The notes under the pieces were generated by a model. It was not told where the DNA came from, did no database searches, and was given only the letters and a program-made list of their open reading frames with translations. Below are positions 17,080 to 26,106 of a stretch of 64,000 nucleotides of DNA, piece after piece. The first letter of the stretch is position 1. The number at the start of each line of letters is the position of its first letter. The translations under genes were made by a program, and so were the position numbers. This DNA comes from 40CM-2-70-7 sp035631315 (GTDB lineage: Bacteria > Gemmatimonadota > Gemmatimonadetes > Gemmatimonadales > GWC2-71-9), in contig DASQIZ010000095.1 of NCBI GenBank assembly GCA_035631315.1, positions 62,001 through 126,000 on the forward strand, given 5' to 3'.

Positions 17080-18101
17080 GCGAGCACCCTGGCGACGATT
17101 CCCGCCGCACGCTCGACATCCGCACGCGAGACGTCGAGATGGGTGATGAAGCGGAGGCGTCGGGGGCCGAAGTCCGAGCAGAGCACGCCCGCGGACTCAA
17201 GCGCCGCGACCGCCCGGTCCGCGGCGTCCTGCTCCCGCACCAAGTCCACCATCACGATGTTGGAATCGGGAGGCACCGGCCGCAGGGCCTGATTCTCCGC
17301 GACGATTCCGGCGAACGCCTTCGCATTCGCGTGATCCTCGGCGAGGCGGGACAGATTGACATCGAGCGCATGGAGGCCCGCAGCCGCAAGAATCCCTGAC
17401 TGCCGCATGCCGCCCCCCAGCCGCTTCCGGATCTCCCACGCTTCCGCGCGTCGTCCGGCGTCGAACGCGAGACACGATCCCACGGGGCACCCGAGGCCTT
17501 TGGAGAGGCTCACCATGACGGTCGCCACCCCTGCCGTGAGCGTCGACAACTTCTGATTCAGCGCCGCGGCCGCATTCCAGAGCCGGGCCCCATCGAGATG
17601 GACGGGCAAATGACGCTCCGCGGCGAGCGCCGTGATCGCCGTCAGCCGGTCGAGCGGCAGGACCCGCCCCCCGGCTGCGTTATGCGTGTTCTCGAGGGCG
17701 ATCGCGCTGACGCGGGGAACGTGCGGTGACGGCGGCCGCAGGGCGCCCCGTACGAGCTCCGCGGACAGGAGGCCGTCCGGCGTGGCCACCGGACGGATCT
17801 GCACGCCGGCGAGGAGGGCCACACCAGCGACCTCGTAGTGCACGAGGTGCGCGTCGGCCTCGAGCACGAGCTCCGTTCCCGGCGTGGTGCACATCGCGAT
17901 GCCGGTCATATTCGCCTGCGTGCCCGAGGGGAAAAAGAGCGCATCCCCCTTCCCGAGGAGCTCCGCGACGCGCTGCTCGAGGCGCCGCGTCGTCGGATCG
18001 CCGTCCAGCACGTCGTCGCCGACCTCAGCCTCGGCCATCGCCCGCCGCATCGCGGTCGACGGCTTGGTGACCGTGTCGGAACGGAGATCGATCCCGCTCA
18101 T
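17076..18101 (-). CDS. ltaE: Low-specificity L-threonine aldolase
   Basis: This 341-residue fold-type I PLP enzyme cleaves L-threonine/allo-threonine to glycine and acetaldehyde. Signatures are IDLRSDTVTKPSTAMR at the N-terminus, EVGDDVLDGDPTT, LFFPSGTQANM, ENTHNAAGG, HLDGARLWNAA and the PLP lysine in SLSKGLGCPVGS. The ATG at 18101 overlaps the YihY stop (ATGA). A much longer open frame to 19109 fuses out-of-frame sequence of the upstream genes and is not real. Confidence 0.95.
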   Translation of the reverse strand: MSGIDLRSDTVTKPSTAMRRAMAEAEVGDDVLDGDPTTRRLEQRVAELLGKGDALFFPSGTQANMTGIAMCTTPGTELVLEADAHLVHYEVAGVALLAGVQIRPVATPDGLLSAELVRGALRPPSPHVPRVSAIALENTHNAAGGRVLPLDRLTAITALAAERHLPVHLDGARLWNAAAALNQKLSTLTAGVATVMVSLSKGLGCPVGSCLAFDAGRRAEAWEIRKRLGGGMRQSGILAAAGLHALDVNLSRLAEDHANAKAFAGIVAENQALRPVPPDSNIVMVDLVREQDAADRAVAALESAGVLCSDFGPRRLRFITHLDVSRADVERAAGIVARVLA

Positions 18102-18988
18102 ACCAGCCGCACCCGCTGGGCCCGCCGCATGCGCACCAGATCGTACGTCTCGGCCACTTCGCCCCCCAGCAGGAAGACGAACGCCGTGTAGTAGATCCAC
18201 AGCAGGAAGAGGAAGAAGGCGATGATGTTCGCGTCCGTCGCCACGCGATCCAGCGTCACGAACCGCGTCAGGTACAGGGCGTAGGCCCGTTTGGCGACCT
18301 CGAAGGCCAGCGCGCAGAACGCGGCAGCAACCAGCGCGGTGCGCCAGTGAATGCGGCGGCTCGGCAAGACTTTGAAGACGAGGAAAAACAGGATGGTGCT
18401 GAATCCGAAGGCGGTCACTTCGACCCCGAAGCGCCAGGACCAGAGCAGCCAGAACGAGTCGATCATGGTTCCGGCGCTCCGGACCTCGTAAGCGGGCAGC
18501 AGGGCGTTGCCCACCACCAGGGCCGCGGTCGTCAGCATGATCGCCAGATCGGTGCCTTTCGCGACCGGCCAGGGGCGGACCTCCTCGGTGTCGAACACCT
18601 CGTTCAGCGCGATCCGCAGACCGGAGAAAAACCGGGCTGCAAACCAGATGAACAACGGCAATCCGTAGAGCGTGAGGCGGCCGCGTTGGGCTACGATGCC
18701 GCCCAGAGCCCGCTCGACCTGCTCGAAAATGTCCACGCCCCGTCCCGTCGGTCCGCCCGGGAGAAACCGCTGCAGGAGCTGATGCACCGTGACCTGATGC
18801 GCCGTGATCTGGTGCTGCACCAGATAGCCGACCACCGCGAGCGCGAGCGCCGCGAACGGGATGGCGGTGAGCAGCAGGTCGAACGACAGCCCGCTCGCCA
18901 GAAACGGCACGTTGTCTTCGAACGCCGCCTGAAAGGTGCGGCGCACCATGCCCACGAACGATTGGTGCCACCCACCTTCGACCTTCAC
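18098..18988 (-). CDS. YihY/BrkB family inner-membrane protein
   Basis: The 296-residue protein has about six hydrophobic helices and the YihY/BrkB pattern: AAFEDNVPFLASGLSFDLLL at residues 20-40, LPSRRIHWRTALVAAAFCAL and FLFLLWIYYTAFVFLLGGEV near the C-terminus. The family is widespread and functionally unsettled; the old RNase BN name is wrong. GTG start at 18988 forms a GTGA overlap with the YtxH gene. Confidence 0.92.
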   Translation of the reverse strand: MKVEGGWHQSFVGMVRRTFQAAFEDNVPFLASGLSFDLLLTAIPFAALALAVVGYLVQHQITAHQVTVHQLLQRFLPGGPTGRGVDIFEQVERALGGIVAQRGRLTLYGLPLFIWFAARFFSGLRIALNEVFDTEEVRPWPVAKGTDLAIMLTTAALVVGNALLPAYEVRSAGTMIDSFWLLWSWRFGVEVTAFGFSTILFFLVFKVLPSRRIHWRTALVAAAFCALAFEVAKRAYALYLTRFVTLDRVATDANIIAFFLFLLWIYYTAFVFLLGGEVAETYDLVRMRRAQRVRLV

Positions 18989-19335
18989 GCGAGCGGCGTA
19001 TCCGCTGTCCCCGATCCCGGCAGTGCCCGCGTCGACGCCGTCCGGCCGGCGCTCCTGGCCGCCCGCGCCGCGGTGAGACGCCGCCGGAGATTCTCCCGCG
19101 GAGACGCATCGGCTTCCTCCGCCGCCATCACCGTCCGCAGCTCGTCGACGATTTCTCCCAGGTCCTCACGGAGCTGGCCCGCGCGTTTGCCCACTTTCGC
19201 GCGGATCTTCGATCCCGACTCCGGCGCGAAGAGCGCGCCGAGGGCCGCGCCGATGGCGAGCCCGACGAGAAACGGGCCGACCGCCGAACGACCGTCCCGA
19301 TCGTCCCGGCCGTCGCGGCCTTCTTCGTCGCTCAC
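18985..19335 (-). CDS. YtxH-domain small membrane protein
   Basis: This 116-residue protein has a charged N-terminus, one Gly/Ala-rich membrane helix (GPFLVGLAIGAALGALFAPE), then SGSKIRAKVGKRAGQLREDLG and a basic helical tail. The helix followed by APESG..IR is the YtxH (gas-vesicle-like/general stress) signature. Function is unknown. GTG start overlaps the aldolase stop (GTGA). Confidence 0.85.
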   Translation of the reverse strand: MSDEEGRDGRDDRDGRSAVGPFLVGLAIGAALGALFAPESGSKIRAKVGKRAGQLREDLGEIVDELRTVMAAEEADASPRENLRRRLTAARAARSAGRTASTRALPGSGTADTPLA

Positions 19336-20708
19336 TCCCCCGCCTCGAGGTCGTCAGGGGCCGCGACTGCCGCCGTGCGCGGCGCCGTGTGAGTGTCGAG
19401 CGGCGGCTTCACGAACCGGTCCGTCGCCGCACGGGTGTTCCCCACCCGCAGCTGCTCGAAGAGGAAGGAGAACATCTTCTCGAGATCGGCGCCGATCGCC
19501 TGGCGCACGTCCGCCGGAAGATCCCAGAACTTTTTCTTGAAGGGACCGATCGCCTTCTTGCGGCTCTTGTAGATGAACTGCTCTTCGGTGTCCCCCTTCT
19601 TCCACTCGTCCTTGCACTCCGCCTTCACCCACGCGTTCACTTCGGCCTTGAGCGCGGCGGGAAGCCTGGGGTGATCGAACACCATCGTCTGGAAATTCGT
19701 GGCGAGGTGAATCTCCACGGCTTCACAGAGGGGGAAGTTGCCGAACGCGTCGGACGGCAACGTGGACGCGCCATGCTGCACGGCGCCGCCGAGGCCGTAG
19801 ACCGAACGTGCTTCCTGGGAGAGCTCCTTCAGCGCCGCGAGATCGAGCTGCACCTTGGCGATCGTGCCGTCGGGGAGGACCACGCCGCCATGACTCGTGC
19901 CCGTCTGCACCGAGATCTTGCTGATCCCGTGCTTCACGCCGAGATGATGGCGCGTGCGTTCGTAGCCGCCCATGAACGCCTTGAGCTCGTGCACATCCGA
20001 ATTCTTGCCGCCCACTTCCCCGATCTCGGCACCGACCGAGATGGTGACGCCCTTCGGCTCGCGGTGGCGGATGTACTGCGTCAGCTCCGCTGCCCGCTCG
20101 AAATTGACGCGCTGCTGTTCGTCGAGGGTTTTCTGCGAGAGGTCGACGAGCGTCGACGTGTCCACGTCGATGTTGTAGAACCCCGCGTGAATCTCTTCGT
20201 CGATCAGGGCCTGGATGGCCGAGATCTCGGTGGCGGGATCCGTCGCGTACTTTTTCGCGTTGACCTGGACGTGATCGCCCTGGATGAAGATCGGGTGGTC
20301 GAAACCCTCGCGGAGCGCGGCCGCGGTGATCACCGCGACATACTCTGCGGGACGCTGCTCGGTGTACCCGATCTCGCTCCGCGCGATCTCGCAGATCACG
20401 GCGCCGACGTCCATCCGCACCGCGGCGCGGAAGATCGCGCGGGCGGTGTCGTAGCCCATCATGCGGACGTTGATGGCGGGCGTGGTGAATGCCGAGACTT
20501 CCCCCCGCCCCCGAGCGAGGTACAGCTCGTGGATCGAAGCGGGGCGAGCCCCGGCCTGCTGCCCGATCTCCCAGATCAGCCAGCGCGCCTGCTCGCGGGT
20601 CCCCTGGTCCCCGAAGACCGCGTCCCGAACCAGTTTGTCCGTCGCATCGCTCCGCCGTACTGAGGGCGACGCGAAGCGGCGCAGGACGTCCTGAGCCTCG
20701 TCAGCCAT
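19332..20708 (-). CDS. Class II fructose-bisphosphate aldolase family protein
   Basis: The 458-residue protein carries class II (zinc) aldolase motifs: HPIFIQGDHVQVN (metal His), FYNIDVDTSTLVD, ISVGAEIGEVGG, KISVQTGTSHGG and AVQHGASTLPSDAF. It is about 100 residues longer than standard FbaA, with extra N- and C-terminal segments, and matches the long class II subfamily. It may serve glycolysis/gluconeogenesis together with pyk two genes upstream, though tagatose-bisphosphate or other ketose-phosphate specificity cannot be excluded. ATG at 20708 follows GGGAGG at seven bases. Confidence 0.88.
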   Translation of the reverse strand: MADEAQDVLRRFASPSVRRSDATDKLVRDAVFGDQGTREQARWLIWEIGQQAGARPASIHELYLARGRGEVSAFTTPAINVRMMGYDTARAIFRAAVRMDVGAVICEIARSEIGYTEQRPAEYVAVITAAALREGFDHPIFIQGDHVQVNAKKYATDPATEISAIQALIDEEIHAGFYNIDVDTSTLVDLSQKTLDEQQRVNFERAAELTQYIRHREPKGVTISVGAEIGEVGGKNSDVHELKAFMGGYERTRHHLGVKHGISKISVQTGTSHGGVVLPDGTIAKVQLDLAALKELSQEARSVYGLGGAVQHGASTLPSDAFGNFPLCEAVEIHLATNFQTMVFDHPRLPAALKAEVNAWVKAECKDEWKKGDTEEQFIYKSRKKAIGPFKKKFWDLPADVRQAIGADLEKMFSFLFEQLRVGNTRAATDRFVKPPLDTHTAPRTAAVAAPDDLEAGE

Positions 20709-20733
20709 CCGTAAACCTCCCGTATCCTTGAAT

Positions 20734-21516
20734 TTAGGACTCGTCTACGTCGATGAAAAGACCGTCGTAGGCGGGGGCGATGCCTGCAGGCAGCGAAGCG
20801 GCCAACTCCGCGTGCGGGGTTTCGTGGGTGAGGTGTGTGAAGTAGGTGCGCCGGGCGCCGATCGCCTGGGCCGCCGCCACCGCCTCCGGGATCGAAAGGT
20901 GGAGCGGATGCGGACGCGACAGGAGCGCCGAGAGGACCAGCACGTCGAGACCCCGCAGACGCTGCCGCGCTTCCTCCGGGATTTCCTTCACGTCGGTCAC
21001 ATACGCCACGCGGCCGATGCGAAACCCGAGCACCTGCTGCCGGCCATGCGGGAACGCCAGCGGCTCGACGTCGAAACCGGCGATGCGGACTGGGACGCCC
21101 GGCGTGAACGGCCGCGCGACGAGCTCGGGCTTCGACGTCCCCACGGGCGCCTTCGACTCGAGATCGAAAATGTATGGGAACTTCGCACCGAGCTCCGCCA
21201 GGGTTTCGCGCGAGCCGTACGCCTCGAGGGGAGCCTGCTGCTTGACCGTGAACGCGCGCAGATCGTCGATGCCGTGCACGTGATCCGCATGCGCGTGCGT
21301 GAAGAGCACCGCGTCGAGGCGGTCGATGCCGGCGCCGACCAGCTGGAGCCGGAGCTCCGGTGGCGTGTCGATGAGAATCCGGCGCTCGCCGTCCGCGAGC
21401 AGTGCCGCGGTCCGGCCGCGGCGGTCCTTTGGATCAGTCGAGGTGCAGGTCCGGCAGTGACAACCGATCTGCGGGACCCCGAAGCTGGTCCCGGTACCGA
21501 GGAGAGTCAGCCGCAC
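20734..21516 (-). CDS. MBL-fold metallo-hydrolase (PhnP/beta-CASP-less type)
   Basis: The 260-residue metallo-beta-lactamase-fold protein has GTGTSFGVPQIGCHC with a Cys motif (CHCRTC) like PhnP phosphodiesterases, the metal site HAHADHVHG, a further ligand in AYVTDVKEI and the C-terminal THLTHE. PhnP-type enzymes hydrolyse cyclic phosphodiesters; whether this one does is unknown, as no phn genes are near. GTG start at 21516 directly abuts the pyk stop. Confidence 0.87.
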   Translation of the reverse strand: MRLTLLGTGTSFGVPQIGCHCRTCTSTDPKDRRGRTAALLADGERRILIDTPPELRLQLVGAGIDRLDAVLFTHAHADHVHGIDDLRAFTVKQQAPLEAYGSRETLAELGAKFPYIFDLESKAPVGTSKPELVARPFTPGVPVRIAGFDVEPLAFPHGRQQVLGFRIGRVAYVTDVKEIPEEARQRLRGLDVLVLSALLSRPHPLHLSIPEAVAAAQAIGARRTYFTHLTHETPHAELAASLPAGIAPAYDGLFIDVDES

Positions 21517-22914
21517 TCAGACTTCCTCGACCTTGATCAGGTTGGTCGAACCGGAGACTTCCCACGGAACTCCCGCGGTCATCACGATGCGGTCGCCGGG
21601 ACGCGCGTACTCGCGCTTGAGGATGAGGTCGCGCACCACCGCCAGCATCGCGTCGTAGCCGGGGACGCGGTCCACGAGCACCGGCGTGACACCCCAGACC
21701 AGCGCCAGCTGCCGGTAGGTGTGCTTCACCGTCGTGACCGCGAGAATCGGCGGCGCGGGACGCATCGCGGCGACCTTGCGCGCCGTGAACCCACCGGACG
21801 TGAGCGTCACGATGAGCGGGGTGCGGAGAAGCCGTGCGACCGCCGACGTACCCTGCGCGATCGCGTCTTCGACGGTGACGTTCTCACGCGCGGAAAGCCG
21901 CTGCTCCTGACGGGGCGGCAAGTGCCGCTCCATCTCGCGGATGATGCGGTCCATCGCGCGGACGGCCTCCACCGGGTATTCCCCCGCGGCGGTTTCCGCC
22001 GAGAGCATCACCGCGTCGGTGCCGTCGAGAATCGCGTTGGCGACATCGGACGCCTCGGCGCGCGTCGGGCGCGGGGCATGCACCATCGACTCGAGCATCT
22101 GCGTCGCCGTGATCACCGGCTTCCCGACCGCATTCGCATCCCGGATCAGGCGCTTCTGGACGAGCGGCACTTCTTCGAACGGCAGCTCCACGCCCAGATC
22201 GCCGCGGGCGACCATCACCGCGTCGCAGGCGTTGAGGATGCGCGGCAGGTCGTCGAGCGCCGTGGCCTTTTCGATCTTCGCGACGAGCTTCATCTCGGAC
22301 GGCACGAGGAGCCGCAACTCCGCCAGGTCGTCAGCGCGACGCACGAACGAGAGCGCGAGGAAGTCGGCGCCATGCTGCACCGCGTGGGCGACATCCTCGC
22401 GGTCCTTGTCGGTGAGCGCAGGCGCACTGACCTGGAGTCCGGGAAGGTTCATGCCCTTGTGACTCGTCAGCGTGCCGCCGTCGACGACGCGCGCATGCAC
22501 GCGCGGCGCCGCCACCTTCGTGACTTCCACCGACAGCAGCCCGTCGTTCAGGAGGATGCGCGCGCCCACGCGCGCGTCGGTGGCCAGCTCGTCGTAGGTC
22601 GTCGGAATCTCTGAGCCCTTCGCGACGTCCTCGGGTGCGAAGACCACATCCGATCCGGGCACGAGCTCGATCGGCGCCTTCAGTTCGCCGACGCGGATGC
22701 GGGGACCCTGCAGGTCGACGAGAATCGCGATCGCCAGCCCACGCTGCTCGGCGATCTTGCGGACGGACTTCATCCACTGCCCCCGCACTTCCGGCGTGCC
22801 GTGCGAGGCGTTGACGCGCACGACGTTGACGCCGGCGTCGAGCAGCTGGCCGATCGATTCGTCCGACTGCGTGGCCGGACCCAGGGTGGCGACGATCTTG
22901 GTGCGTCGAATCAC
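21517..22914 (-). CDS. pyk: Pyruvate kinase
   Basis: Pyk makes pyruvate and ATP from phosphoenolpyruvate. The 465-residue product begins at RRTKIVATLGPAT and has NASHGTPE, the MVARGDLGVELPFEEVP signature, AVGKPVITATQMLESM, PTRAEASDVANAILDGTDAV and the C-terminal domain with LTSGGFTARKVA. GTG at 22914 is chosen because conservation starts there and GGAGG lies at correct spacing; codons upstream to 22992 are unrelated. Confidence 0.97.
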   Translation of the reverse strand: MIRRTKIVATLGPATQSDESIGQLLDAGVNVVRVNASHGTPEVRGQWMKSVRKIAEQRGLAIAILVDLQGPRIRVGELKAPIELVPGSDVVFAPEDVAKGSEIPTTYDELATDARVGARILLNDGLLSVEVTKVAAPRVHARVVDGGTLTSHKGMNLPGLQVSAPALTDKDREDVAHAVQHGADFLALSFVRRADDLAELRLLVPSEMKLVAKIEKATALDDLPRILNACDAVMVARGDLGVELPFEEVPLVQKRLIRDANAVGKPVITATQMLESMVHAPRPTRAEASDVANAILDGTDAVMLSAETAAGEYPVEAVRAMDRIIREMERHLPPRQEQRLSARENVTVEDAIAQGTSAVARLLRTPLIVTLTSGGFTARKVAAMRPAPPILAVTTVKHTYRQLALVWGVTPVLVDRVPGYDAMLAVVRDLILKREYARPGDRIVMTAGVPWEVSGSTNLIKVEEV

Positions 22915-22979
22915 GGTTCCTCCCGGACGGGAAGATATCCCCCCTGAGGCCGGGAAGCCCCGCCGTTCGACCAGAGGGC

Positions 22980-24569
22980 CTACGCCCGCCATACCGTCTC
23001 CCCACCGACCACCGTCAGCTTCGCCTCGGCGGACCGGAACGCCCCCCCATCGCCGCCAACCCCCCGCAGCGCCGGCTCGGACCAGGCGACCAGATCCGCC
23101 ACCTGACCGGGCGCGAGGGTGCCGCCCATTCCGCCTCGTCCCGCCGCCACCCAGGCGGCCGCCGTGTACGCGTGAAGGACTTCATCGAACGGGAGCTTCT
23201 CGGTCGGTCGCCAGCCACTCGCCGGCGCCCCATCCCGGCCGATGCGGTCAAGGGCCGCGTACACGCCGTCCCGCGGATCGATGGTCTCGACCGGCACATC
23301 GCTGCCGAACACCAACGCGGTCCCCGCCGACCGGAGAGAACGGAACGCATAGGCACCCACGCCGCGGTCTCCCCAGTGCCTGTCCACCAGAGGAATATCG
23401 GTAAGGAGGTGGGCCGGCTGCATCGAGGCGACGATCCCCGCGCGGGCGGCGCGTTGCAGATCGGCCGGATGCACCAGCTGGAAGTGCTCGATGCGGTGCG
23501 CGATCGCGACGCGCGGGAGAGCTTCGATGATGTCCAGGGCCCGGCGGACAGCCGCGTCCCCGATGGCGTGGACCGTCGCGGCGATGCCGCCCTGCGCCGC
23601 CCGGGTCAGGGCCTCGCGGGCGTCCAGCTCCGACATGAGCGCGATGCCACGATCATTCGACCCCTCGTATGGCTCGAGGAGCAGCGCCGTCTGGCTTCCG
23701 AGAGCACCGTCGAGAAACAACTTTACCCCGCCCGTTACCAGCCACTCGGACCCCCAGCCACTTCGCAGTCCCACACGGAGCGCCGAGTCGAGCCCGTCGG
23801 CCGGCAGGTGAGAAAGCACTCGAAGTCGGAGGGCCCCCTCCTGCTCGAGCCGCTGGAACGCAGTCAGCGCATCGGCCCCCTCGACGTTCTGGATTCCCGT
23901 CACCCCCAACTGATGGGTGGCCGCCTGAGCCGCCCGGACCGCCTCCACCACCCGGTCTCGCCCCACCTTGGGGAGGTGCCGGTGCACGAGCCGCACCGCG
24001 TGTTCGAGGAGCAGGCCCGTGGGCTCACCAGCGGCATCGCGAACGATCCGGCCCCCTTCGGGGTCCCGGGTGCTGCGATCGATGCCACACCGGGCCAAGG
24101 CGACCGAGTTGACCCAGAGCGAGTGGACGTCATGGGAGTCGAACGCAGCTGGCGTGTTCGGGAGAACCTGGTCGAGGGCCTCGCGGGTGGGAGGAGCCTC
24201 CCAGCCGTTGGGATCGAACCCCTGTCCCTGGATCCACTCGTCGGTGACTACCCCCTTGGCGGCCCTGGCAACAGCCTCGGCGCGCGTCCGGCACCCGTTC
24301 AGGCTCACCCGCTGACGCCCAATGGCCCACTCGACGAAGTGGGTGTGGCCGTCCACGAATCCGGGGGTGACCAGGCAGTCCGGAAGTTCTATGAGCGTGG
24401 GTGGTGGACCGCCGGCGACGGTGGCCGCGGCGCGAACGTCGGCGAACGTACCGGCCGCTTCGATTTTCCCCCCGCGCCACCACAGAGTATCGGCAGCGAC
24501 CCCTGCCGACATGACCTTTTTTGCCCGGAGGAGGGTGGATGGAGGGGTCGGAGCTTGGGTTTTCAACAT
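22980..24569 (-). CDS. Amidohydrolase family 3 protein (YtcJ-like)
   Basis: The 529-residue metal-dependent hydrolase has VTPGFVDGHTHFVEWA (HxH metal motif), IQGQGFDPNGW, further ligands in ATVHAIGDAAV and IAHRIEHFQLV, and an Asp in FGSDVPVETIDPRDGVYAA. This is the YtcJ/amidohydrolase_3 pattern, whose substrates are mostly unknown N-formyl or cyclic amides. The ATG at 24569 follows GGAAGG very closely. The gene is followed by pyk after 66 bp. Confidence 0.9.
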   Translation of the reverse strand: MLKTQAPTPPSTLLRAKKVMSAGVAADTLWWRGGKIEAAGTFADVRAAATVAGGPPPTLIELPDCLVTPGFVDGHTHFVEWAIGRQRVSLNGCRTRAEAVARAAKGVVTDEWIQGQGFDPNGWEAPPTREALDQVLPNTPAAFDSHDVHSLWVNSVALARCGIDRSTRDPEGGRIVRDAAGEPTGLLLEHAVRLVHRHLPKVGRDRVVEAVRAAQAATHQLGVTGIQNVEGADALTAFQRLEQEGALRLRVLSHLPADGLDSALRVGLRSGWGSEWLVTGGVKLFLDGALGSQTALLLEPYEGSNDRGIALMSELDAREALTRAAQGGIAATVHAIGDAAVRRALDIIEALPRVAIAHRIEHFQLVHPADLQRAARAGIVASMQPAHLLTDIPLVDRHWGDRGVGAYAFRSLRSAGTALVFGSDVPVETIDPRDGVYAALDRIGRDGAPASGWRPTEKLPFDEVLHAYTAAAWVAAGRGGMGGTLAPGQVADLVAWSEPALRGVGGDGGAFRSAEAKLTVVGGETVWRA

Positions 24570-24757
24570 TCCTTCCAGATTGGCGAGGTGTGGATAAGTC
24601 AGAGTTTAGGTGCTGGTTTCCTGACCACCACGATCGGCCGACGGTGTGGCTGGTAAGTGATTATTTCAAAACAGTGTGTGGCGGCGGCGTTCACCTGGTT
24701 TCTCACGCCGCATGGCTCTGCATACGCCTGCATAAACATACGCACACGTGAATAGAG

Positions 24758-25219
24758 CTACCGCAGGACCTCGATGGTACGCCCTTCCAGCCTGCGGCGG
24801 TACTCCTGGAGCACGTGAATGGTCCGTTGGATGGCGGTGGCGGGCATGCCTTCGATGGTGCGGGCCGAAAGACGGCGCTCGAGCTGGCCCACCCGCAAGA
24901 GCACTTCGAGGCCATGGCGGGTGAGGGTCACCCGGACTCCCCTGTCGTCGTCCTGGTCCGGTGTGGTCTCCACAAGGCCCTTCGCCTCGAGTCGCTGAAT
25001 GAACGTCGTCGCGGCCGCCCGCGTGATCCCCAGCGCCTCGGCGACCTCCCGGGGCCTGATCCCGTCCGGGCCACCCTGATCGACCGCGTAGAGGGCCGTG
25101 TGGGCCCGATGCGTGAGCCCGTAGGTGCGGAAGGCTCGGTCCCCTGCCCGCTCCACAGCCGACTGGGCCGCGGTCAGGGCGTCGGTGAGCTGCAACGCCA
25201 ACTCAGAACGATCGCTCAC
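24758..25219 (-). CDS. MarR family transcriptional regulator
   Basis: This 153-residue winged-helix repressor-type protein has GIRPREVAEALGITRAAATT FIQRLEAKGLV as helix-turn-helix, and the wing TPDQDDDRGVRVTLTRHGLE, the classical DxRxxxxxLT region of MarR proteins. It is transcribed away from an ABC exporter pair, with a palindromic site in the shared upstream region, so it probably controls itself and the exporter. Confidence 0.93.
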   Translation of the reverse strand: MSDRSELALQLTDALTAAQSAVERAGDRAFRTYGLTHRAHTALYAVDQGGPDGIRPREVAEALGITRAAATTFIQRLEAKGLVETTPDQDDDRGVRVTLTRHGLEVLLRVGQLERRLSARTIEGMPATAIQRTIHVLQEYRRRLEGRTIEVLR

Positions 25220-25297
25220 GCGGCTCCCCCAGCACTGACCGACTCACCGACTTGGCGGTCTTCGCGCCCGGCTTAGCGACACCCGCCCTCACCGTTT

Positions 25298-25317
25298 GTT
25301 AACATGTTGACTGTTAA
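25298..25317. promoter_or_regulatory. Palindromic operator candidate between marR and ABC exporter
   Basis: An AT-rich island in otherwise GC-rich DNA contains GTTAACATGTTGAC (25298-25311), a near-perfect palindrome, and TTAACA...TGTTAA arms (25299-25304 and 25312-25317). TTGACT at 25307-25312 could be a rightward -35. Palindromes of this size next to a divergent marR gene are typical MarR operators. The regulator-site pairing is inferred. Confidence 0.6.
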
Positions 25318-25375
25318 TATATAAACGATCTGTAGACTCCCGCAAGTCCCCGCCCCGCCTAGATTGTCGAGGCCC

Positions 25376-26098
25376 ATGCTCAAAGTCAGCGGTCTCACCC
25401 GCCTGTACGACCAGCTCGTCGCGGTCGAGGATTTGTCGTTTTCGGTAGCGCCCGGAGAGGTGCTGGGACTCGTCGGACCGAACGGCGCCGGGAAGACCAC
25501 CACCCTGCGGTCCCTCTGCGGGGTCATCCAGCCGACGCGGGGGACCATCGAAATCGGAGGGGTGGATTTGGGGCGGGACCCGGTCCGGGCCAAGAACCAG
25601 ATCGCCTTCATGCCGGACGAGCCCCACCTGTTCGACTACCTCACCGTCGAAGAGCACCTCCGATTCACCGCCCGGCTGTACAAGGCCACCGCTGCCGAGG
25701 ACCGGATCCCTGCCCTGCTGACGGAGCTGGAGCTGTCCGAAAAGGCTTCCGCCCTCCCGACCGAGCTGTCCCGCGGGATGCGCCAGAAACTGGTGATCGC
25801 CTGCGGCCTGATCCATGACCCGAAGGCCCTGGTGTTCGACGAACCCCTGACCGGGTTGGACCCGGCAGGCATCCGGCGGATGAAGCAGACCATCGTGGAC
25901 CGCGCCCGTCAGGGCGCGGCTGTCCTCCTGTCCTCCCACCTGCTCCACCTGGTCGAAGAGATCTGCACCCGGGTCCTGATCCTCCAACGGGGCCGGATGG
26001 TGGCCATCGGGACCATCACGGAGATCCTCGCCGGCCGCCCCGACCTCCAGGGGAAGAGCCTCGAGGACATCTTCCTCGCCCTCACCGGGACGACTTAG
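25376..26098 (+). CDS. ABC transporter ATP-binding protein
   Basis: This 240-residue ABC ATPase has Walker A GLVGPNGAGKTTTL, the signature LSRGMRQKLVIACGL (LSxG-type), Walker B ALVFDEPLTGLDP and the H-loop LLSSHLLH. The short sequence and GLDPAGIRRMKQ resemble exporter ATPases of the CcmA/NatA group. It is followed by its probable membrane partner 8 bp downstream. ATG at 25376 is preferred (GAGG just upstream); a TTG at 25364 is in frame. A TAGATT -10 element at 25360-25365 would place the mRNA start only a few bases before the ATG. Confidence 0.94.
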   Translation: MLKVSGLTRLYDQLVAVEDLSFSVAPGEVLGLVGPNGAGKTTTLRSLCGVIQPTRGTIEIGGVDLGRDPVRAKNQIAFMPDEPHLFDYLTVEEHLRFTARLYKATAAEDRIPALLTELELSEKASALPTELSRGMRQKLVIACGLIHDPKALVFDEPLTGLDPAGIRRMKQTIVDRARQGAAVLLSSHLLHLVEEICTRVLILQRGRMVAIGTITEILAGRPDLQGKSLEDIFLALTGTT

Positions 26099-26106
26099 GG
26101 GACGGG

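Noticed and set aside
17076..19109. 677-codon fusion of a YihY-region sequence to threonine aldolase
   Set aside because: The first half is the wrong frame of the yihY and ytxH genes; the aldolase starts cleanly at 18101 with an ATGA junction.
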